NCBI GenBank assembly: GCA_013180625.2
Contig: SNVD02009675.1
Coordinates: 336,794-400,793, forward strand
DNA length: 64,000 nt
From: Boswellia sacra
Lineage: Eukaryota > Streptophyta > Magnoliopsida > Sapindales > Burseraceae
Direction of reading: 5' to 3'
Shown here: positions 57,593-64,000 of the stretch, in pieces
How positions within the stretch are numbered: the first letter of the stretch is position 1
How the letters are laid out: every line of letters begins with the position of its first letter
The notes under the pieces: model-generated
What the model saw: only the letters and a program-made list of their open reading frames with translations
Database searches by the model: none
Told to the model about the DNA's origin: nothing
Translations under genes and position numbers: made by a program

Positions 57593-59170
57593 AGTTTTTG
57601 GTCAATAGGTCCTGGTGTTTCACCAGACTTTATTGTATGCACGTTTAAAAAATGAAAATTACACAATTTTCATTTCATTTTATTTCTTTTTGGTACAAGT
57701 TTTTGTCTGACGCACTACAACAAACTCCACCTCTTACGGCATTGGTTTACAGCATTTTGCCGGATAAGTTTTATAAAAAAGTAACTAGCCAACATTCACT
57801 GCCTTGTCTATGACGTGCATTCTATCTAGATATAAATAAAAAAAAAGTTTTACAATATTTAATTAAAACACGTTATGAAGTTTTCTAGAAAATACAGCGT
57901 CGAATGCTGCGTTTTAGGAGAAATGCATTAAAAACACTTTGCTATCACGGGTCCCCTAATAATTTCCTCGTATTCCTTTTCACTTTAGACCCTTGCCTAC
58001 TCAATCCCTTTAGTCTCCCTCACTGTCAATCTATAAACTCTCCCTTGTTTGGATGGCTATTTAGATTAGATTTCACTTATCAACACTCCAAGAACTCCAA
58101 CTCCTTCATCTCGATCCTTGCAACTCCTTCACTCCCTTAATCTCTTTACACTTTTTGATTTGGTGCTAAAAAACTGCCCTTAATCTGTTGTTATTGAATA
58201 ATAGATTATTGAAAGGGAATGTCAAACTGGTTCCTTTTAACCTTTTTCACTCTTCTTCGATTTACTCATCAACACTCCATAAACACCAACTCCTTCATAG
58301 TTTTACTTCTGTGTACTGGTTTTTGTGACTTCAAAATCACATTTTTGAATCCCTAAAGGCTCTTAGGTAAGTCTCCATATCCCAAAAATTTTTTTCCTTT
58401 TTATTATTGTTTTGAGCAATCGATATCAGTAGGCAGCAGGCAATTGTTTTTACTTTAACTTTTGATTATGCATTTATTTTTGTTTTTTTCTCATCGTGCC
58501 TGTGTGTGTAAAAGAGGAAAGATTGGTTGATTAGTTTGTGTTTGTGCCTCTCAAATAAAACCTCAAACACTTGGAGCTCACTTTTTTGTTTGTTACTTTG
58601 ATTTAGAATTTCTATCTCTTCTCTGTTGTTGCTTTTCTTCAACTGATTCTCTGGTTACTTTGCTTCTTTTTCTTTACCCTTTTCTTCAATCTAAGCTTAT
58701 GGAATCTTTGATTTGAAGTCTTTGAGTTAAAAGCAGAGGAATCTCTAGTTTAGAAAGTGAAGAAGACAAATTTGCTGGTTTTAGTTCCTCTTCAGAATCG
58801 TCCTTGGCTAGTGAGTGAGTTACTGATCAATTTGTTAGCAGCCTCCTGAAATAACTCATCTCTTCTGCTTCATAATAGAAAGTGGGATTAAGATTCTCAT
58901 TTAATTATTATAGTTAACAATTTCTACATTTATAGTCTTATAATTTTATTTTTGAGAAGTCAATGTCTCTTCTTATCTTGTTTTCTAGAATGTAATACGA
59001 ATACTAAGGATCACAAGTTATTTTAGAGAACAATTGATGAACACTTAAATATGTATGTTTAATAAGAGCTTAGTTCATCATATTGCATTAATAGTACCAT
59101 TAAATTCCTCAACTTAAGCATATTTTTAGTCTTTACATCTTTGGAATTAACTTCCTCTTAATTTTGGTTT
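57593..59170. other. intergenic DNA between the two retrotransposons
   Basis: Near 57714 is CACTACAACAAACTCCACCT followed by ACGGCATTGGTTTACAGC, which resembles the terminal region of CACTA-type transposons. No second end was found. 57900-58400 is CT-rich and resembles an untranslated leader with a possible AGGTAAGTC donor near 58361. No coding region can be supported. Confidence 0.4.
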
Positions 59171-60566
59171 TGTTATAGGTTTGGTAAAATAGGCATAACT
59201 CTCTATTTATAGATCAGAATGGTGCAATTCTTAATATTTTGGAAATCTGATTCAATTGTCTACAAGATTACATTTCACAAGAATTATCAAATTCGGGCTC
59301 TTAGTGGACCAAAATTGGACTTGAAATGAACCCATCTACAGTCTCGGCCCAGTCTGACCAGGCCTCAGTATTTGAACCGTATCTCTCAAAATACGTATCC
59401 AAATTGTGCAAATCAATATGTTCTAGAAATATGAGAGAAATATCTACAACTTTTATGAAGACATGTAATTAAAATTCTCAATATTTCAATGTCAAAATTG
59501 ATGGTCAAAGTCGGTGCCTAATGATCCCAATTGTCAAAGATATTTACAACTAATATTTGACAATTATGCCCTTGTAATTTGACAAGTTTGCCCCTTGATG
59601 TATCTATAAATAGAGGTGCCTTGTGACCCATTGGGGGGCATCTTGGCCTTGGCTGGAACATTTTGCCTTTGGCTAGGATCTTATATTGTGTTTTGTGTGT
59701 TTATGTTATTAATGAATTTCCTTTTTCTTGCATTTTATTTTCTTTCTATTATAATGTTCTTCTAATTTCTCTTTTGCTAAGGTGAAAGGGTGAAACCCTT
59801 GATATGAGAATAAGAATTCTCTAACCCTTGATATGTGCTTAATAATCTTAATCTTATAATGTTTATTCAATATGATTTATATTTAATTTCTTAATCAATA
59901 TTGACACCACTCGTAAAGTGGAGGTCTTGATCTATTGTCGACAATCCTTGGCACATCAAATGCTTGGATCCTTTCTAGATGATGTATGGTTCTTCCTTAC
60001 CGACACGAATCTAGTTATGAATCTTGATTTGTTGTAGACATATGATGATTGGCAAATTGGATGCTTGAACCCATTTACAAGAAGTTGTATAAATATTGGT
60101 AATGAAACAAATATAATTCATATAACTAAAATGGGTTAATTATCCTTATTTGAAATATCAAGGGCGGATCCCCTAACCTTAGCCTTCATTGTTATTGTTT
60201 TAATTACTCTTGTATTTTAATTATTCTATTGTTTATGAACTTTTTATTTTATTTACTATGGTAGGTTCTACCATCTTATGAAATTGTTCCTTAATTTACT
60301 ATGGTTGGTTATACTACCTATTTCCATTGATGGTTTTACCTCCTCTTGCTTTTTGTTTTATATTTGAATGGTCTGTAATACCGCCTACCATCTTACATAT
60401 TTATTGATATTATTTTGTCATTTCTTTGAATTATTCATATCATATTTGCTTATCTTATAATTTGTAACGCTAAAATCCCCTTCCTCGTGGATCGACCCCG
60501 GACTCACCGGGTTTATTACTTCGATCACTCCTATACTTGGGAGACAATCCTTTTTCGGATGTGTCA
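59171..60566 (+). repeat. 5' LTR of the Athila-type element (left end estimated)
   Basis: The right end is TGTGTCA at 60566, six bases before the primer site. The left end is placed at TGTTATAGG (59171) without proof. It contains a TATA box at 59605 (TATAAATA) and a TTACTATGGT...TACC-type repeated stretch near 60250-60400. Confidence 0.55.
59605..59612 (+). promoter_or_regulatory. Athila-type LTR TATA box
   Basis: TATAAATA precedes a GAGGTGCCTTGTGACCC leader. It is the likely start region of element transcription. Confidence 0.55.
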
Positions 60567-60572
60567 AGTTTT

Positions 60573-60591
60573 TGGCGCCGTTGCCGGGGAG
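60573..60591 (+). other. primer-binding site, Asp-tRNA
   Basis: TGGCGCCGTTGCCGGGGAG is complementary to the 3' end of plant aspartate tRNA and is the standard primer site of Athila elements. Confidence 0.92.
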
Positions 60592-60692
60592 GTAAAAATT
60601 GGCGTGCAAAATTGTAAGTGTTCTCTTTTCTCATCTTAGATCTTAATTTCTTGTCTGTTCATCTTTTCTTCTCTTTCGTCTCTCTTCCTTGC

Positions 60693-62330
60693 ATGAAAAT
60701 TTGGTCACGAACATCTAGTGGTAGACTTGTTAGAAAAACATCATCTTCCTTAGAAAACATGGCCGACAATCATGAGGAAATATTCACGGATGAAGGGGAC
60801 AACCGTTCGCAACAAAATGATAAAAACCAACGAAGAACCCTCAGAGACTACATGAATCCGGTAAGGACTAGTGCACCATCTTGTGTAGTTTCTCCTCAGA
60901 TTCAATCCATTTCAGATTCCATCCATTTAATTTCACAACAAGTTTTGTTCGACTTTCTCCCACTTTTCATGGCCTGACATGGACGAACCCATATTCGCAC
61001 TTGAAACTATTAGCGAAGAGGTATGTAGCTCTCTAAATGACCAAATTGTAGCATAAACACCATTAGATTAAGCTTTTTCTTTTTTCTTTAAAAGATAAAG
61101 CTATAACATGGCTACAAAATTTGAGGTCGAATTCCATCAGTTCATGGGATGAGATGAAACAACAATTCTTAAAAAAAAATTTTCCTACCCATAGAACAAA
61201 TTCTCTTAAAAGACAAATATCTGATTTCTCTCAAAAACAAGGGGAAACCCTTTACCAATGTTGGGATAGGTATAGGGAACTACTTAATACCTGTCCTCAC
61301 CATGGTTTTGAAACTTGGAGAATAGTTGCACACTTTTATGAAGGGTTAAGACCTCAAGATAGGCAACTAGTAGAATTAATGTGTAATGGAGAATTTAAAG
61401 AAAAAGACCATGAGGAAGCACTTGACTTCCTAGATTCCTTGGCAGAAAAGGCACAAAATTGGGACACTGCTGGCACCTATGAGGTACCAGGCAAGGCCCC
61501 AACCTCGACATCTAATAGAGGCATTTACAACCTTAGGAAAGACTATGACCTTCAAGCCAAATTTGCATCCCTAGCTAGAAAAGTCGAGGCTTTAGAGATG
61601 AAAAAGAGTGGTCAATTGAAATCTATTCAAGAAAATGTCTGTAACATTTATGATGACAATGACCATTCTACTGATGATTGCCCAACTTTGCCTGCCTTTA
61701 GGGAATGTCTCCATGAAGAAGCCAATGCCTTGAACACTTGCAAAAGGCCAAATCACAATCCATATTCACAAACCTACAATCCTGGCTGGAGAAATCATCC
61801 AAATTTTAGCTGGAAAAATGACAATCATGCACAATCTTCACAAGTCCCTTTCCAAGCACAACAAAATTTTCAAAATTCTCATGATCATGCATATGCTCCT
61901 CCTACTAGGAATGACCTTCAAGAAACATTGCATTCATTCATTACAAAGCAAGAGACTTTCAATAGTCAAACTGCTCAAACACTAGCAAAGTTGTCAGAAA
62001 CTCTTGCAAAATTTGCATCTACATGTAGCATCCAAGAGAAAGGAAAATTTCCTTCTCAAACATTGCAAAACCCCAAAGATCAATCTAACTCAAATGCAAG
62101 GAGTTCAAGTAACCATTATTTTGACCAAGCCAAGTCAGTCATGACCCTTCGCAATGATAAGATCGTTGAAAAACACATTCCTGACCCTTGTGAGAAAGAA
62201 GAAGAATCGATCTCTAAAGTACAGGAAGAGGTGGCCAAACCAATACCTAGCGAAGAGGAAACCATATCCCCATCTGTGCCTCCATTTCCTCAAGCATTAG
62301 CCACACAAAAGAAGGTAACTCACAATTCTG
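60693..62330 (+). pseudogene. Athila gag with a broken N-terminal part
   Basis: The N-terminal segment from ATG 60693 is in frame to 60977 and holds RRTLRDYMNPVRTSAPSC, a conserved Athila gag start. Between 60977 and 61121 there are frameshifts and stops, with recognisable fragments such as SLKDKAITWLQNLRS. From 61121 the frame is open through the capsid core (FPTHRTNSLKRQISDFSQ, YQCWDRYRELLNTCPHHGFE, then VELMCNGEF) and a Gln/Asn-rich linker. An expected zinc knuckle is reduced to a CNIYDDNDHSTDDCP-like stretch near 61648. Its role is particle formation; it is probably non-functional here. Confidence 0.88.
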
Positions 62331-63300
62331 AAATCTTTGAAATTTTCAAACAGGTAAAGGTCAACATTCCCTTACTTGATGTGATCAAACAGGTACCTTC
62401 TTATGCAAAATTTTTGAAAGACTTGTGCACTGTGAAAAGAAAATTGAATGTGAAAAAGAAGGCCTTTCTAGCTGAGCAGGTGAGTGCTATTCTTCAAAAT
62501 AATAATACAGTGAAATATAAGGATCCAGGTTGTCATACAATTTCATGTGTTATTGGAGACCATAAAATTGAACAAGCTTTACTTGATCTTAGTGCTAGTG
62601 TGAATTTGCTTCCATATCGGTTTTTCAAAAACTCAATCTAGGTGAGTTAAAACCAACTTCTGTGACTCTTTTGCTTGCTGATAGATCAATTAAAGTACCA
62701 AGAGGAGTAGTAGAAGATGTATTAGTTCAAGTTGATAAATTCATTTACCCAGTGGATTTTATCGTCCTGGACACACAACCAGTGGAAGTAAGCAATTCAA
62801 TTCCTATTATTTTAGGGCGTCCATTTCTAGCTACTTCTAATGCTTTGATTAATTGCAGGAATGGAGTCATGAAGCTATCATTTGGGAACATGACATTAGA
62901 ACTTAATGTTTTTAATATGTGCAAACAACCAAATGAAGAAGAAGAAGAAGTCGATGAAGCCAATGTAATTGAATCTATTGTGGAAGATCACATCCAAAAA
63001 GGGAGTTCTTCTGACCCTTTAGAAACTTGTCTAATGAATTCATTAGAATCAAGCATGGAACTAGAGCCTGATCTTTCTGATATATGCTCTTTATTGGATT
63101 GTGCACAGGTGATGGAAAAAGGCTCAAAATCAAGATTTGAAGAATTGGGGCAGATGAATGAAAGCAAGGAAGATGAAGCTCCCAAGCTAGAATTGAAGCC
63201 CTTACCTGAAGGACTGAAATATGCATATATTGGGGAGAATCAGACATATCCGGTGGTAATTTCTTCATCCTTCACATGCGAGCAACAAGCTGTGAGATAC
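62331..63300 (+). pseudogene. Athila protease region and linker
   Basis: Continuing from gag are the VNIPLLDVIKQVPSYAKFLK and CVIGDHKIEQALLD segments that precede Athila proteases. The active-site loop reads LLDLSASVNLLPY; the Gly that normally follows LLDL is Ser. A stop and frameshift at about 62640 separate it from the rest of the domain (SIKVPRGVVEDVLVQV and PIILGRPFLATSNA), open from 62662 to 63348. An acidic linker rich in Glu follows, ending at the segment VVISSSFTCEQQ that should lead into RT. Confidence 0.85.
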
Positions 63301-64000
63301 TTAATGACTAAACAGGATGCAAAACCTAGATTGATACGTGGCAGGTGATCTTATTGCTCCAAGGAATTCAACATCACAATAAGGATAAGAAGAGCCGAAA
63401 AGGTCGTTGCTTGATCCATCTTTCAAGACTAACGACAGAGACATTATTGAAACTTCACTATCAAGATTCTTTTCCGATGAATTTTATTTTCCGTTGCTAC
63501 GTACTGGTTTGCTACCCTGTAAATTTCTTGAGACAAGGAAAATGCCACCTCATGGAATGCTCAAGACAAAAGAAAATTTTTAACCGAGGTGAAAAATTTC
63601 TACTGGGATGACCCATATCTGTTCAAATATTGTCCAGACCAAATAATGAGAAGATGCATACCCGACAATGAGGTAAGTAGTGTCATTAACTTTTGTCATT
63701 CTAAAGCATGTGGAGGACATTTTTCATCTATAAAAACAGCTGCTAAGATCTTACAATGTGGATTTTATTGGCCCACCTTATTTAAAGATCCACATGCATT
63801 TTGCAAAACGTGTGAAAATTGTCAAAAATTGGGATCCATTTCAAAAAGAAACATGATGCCTTTGAATCCCATTCTTTTTGTTGAAATCTTTGACTGTTGG
63901 GGTATTGATTTTATGGGACCCTTTCCACCATCATTTGGTTTTGTGTACATCCTTGTTGCAGTAGACTATGTTTCAAAATGAGTCGAGGCAATTCCATGTC
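63301..64000 (+). pseudogene. Athila RNase H remnant fused to integrase (RT deleted)
   Basis: Directly after VVISSSFTCEQQ comes AVRYLMTKQDAKPRLIR, which belongs to the end of RNase H. Almost the whole RT and RNase H region is missing at a junction near 63293. The following tether (about 63345-63590) is frameshifted several times. Integrase then reads open from 63589: FYWDDPYLFKYC, the zinc-binding H-C pair (ACGGHFSSIKTAAKILQCGF, then CKTCENCQK) and the first catalytic Asp in GIDFMGPFP. A TGA at 63979 replaces a Trp codon just before the window ends. Confidence 0.88.

Larger units (their letters stand above)
59171..64000 (+). mobile_element. Athila-type Ty3/gypsy retrotransposon, 5' part, truncated by window end
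   Basis: It has an LTR, an Asp-tRNA primer site, gag, protease and integrase in order on the plus strand; the 3' LTR lies outside the window. The RT and RNase H region has been lost by deletion. The left LTR end is an estimate because the partner is not visible. The Asp-tRNA site and gag type place it in the Athila lineage. Confidence 0.85.

Noticed and set aside
57904..58140. 78-codon plus-strand frame in CT-rich DNA
   Set aside because: The composition is that of a leader or low-complexity DNA (Leu/Ser/Pro-rich) with no domain and no neighbouring exon.

Overview
This is a window of a flowering-plant nuclear genome, most likely a eudicot; the species cannot be named from the sequence. The evidence is AT-rich DNA, genes with many GT-AG introns, plant LTR retrotransposons of the Tekay/Del and Athila lineages, Mutator-like and hAT-like DNA elements, and plant-type genes (a SEN1/UPF1-like helicase, CDK-type kinase exons, an OXS3-like gene). 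Most of the window is transposon DNA or broken gene copies.

Layout. 1-17461 (minus strand) is a decayed tandem copy of a helicase gene. Its first intron has grown to about 16 kb through nested insertions: an old minus-strand Tekay-type solo LTR (1870-16570) was hit by a MULE (2149-3110, 9-bp TSD TAAGGTAAA), by a young LTR element with 3.9-kb LTRs (3416-12473, TSD CATAT), by a 1.2-kb solo LTR (14302-15463, TSD ACAAT) and by a 515-bp hAT-like element (15677-16191). 19422-26598 (minus) is the second helicase copy. Its exons stay open and keep the SF1B helicase motifs, so it is the best candidate for a working gene here. 29200-45145 is a tandem array of about 1.8-kb units carrying the last exons of a CDK-like kinase, plus two copies of its catalytic-loop exon. 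All are pseudogenic, and the second catalytic exon is split by a 3.8-kb solo LTR (39528-43306, TSD TTTTA) whose empty site survives in the paralogous copy. 45916-47276 (plus) is an OXS3-like stress-gene homologue with a frameshift.

47788-57587 is a complete Tekay-type chromovirus (TSD TATTG, Met-tRNA primer site) with a recognisable gag-protease-RT-RNase H-integrase-chromodomain reading frame broken by stops and two frameshifts. 59171-64000 is the 5' part of an Athila-type element (Asp-tRNA primer site) that has lost its RT/RNase H region and runs off the window end.

The transposon proteins form two standard retrotransposon machines, both disabled here. The helicase would act on RNA or RNA:DNA in the nucleus or cytoplasm, and the OXS3-like protein in stress tolerance. 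I found no tRNA or rRNA genes and no CRISPR. The main interest lies in the readable insertion history, the kinase exon array, and a repeat shared by several LTR families.
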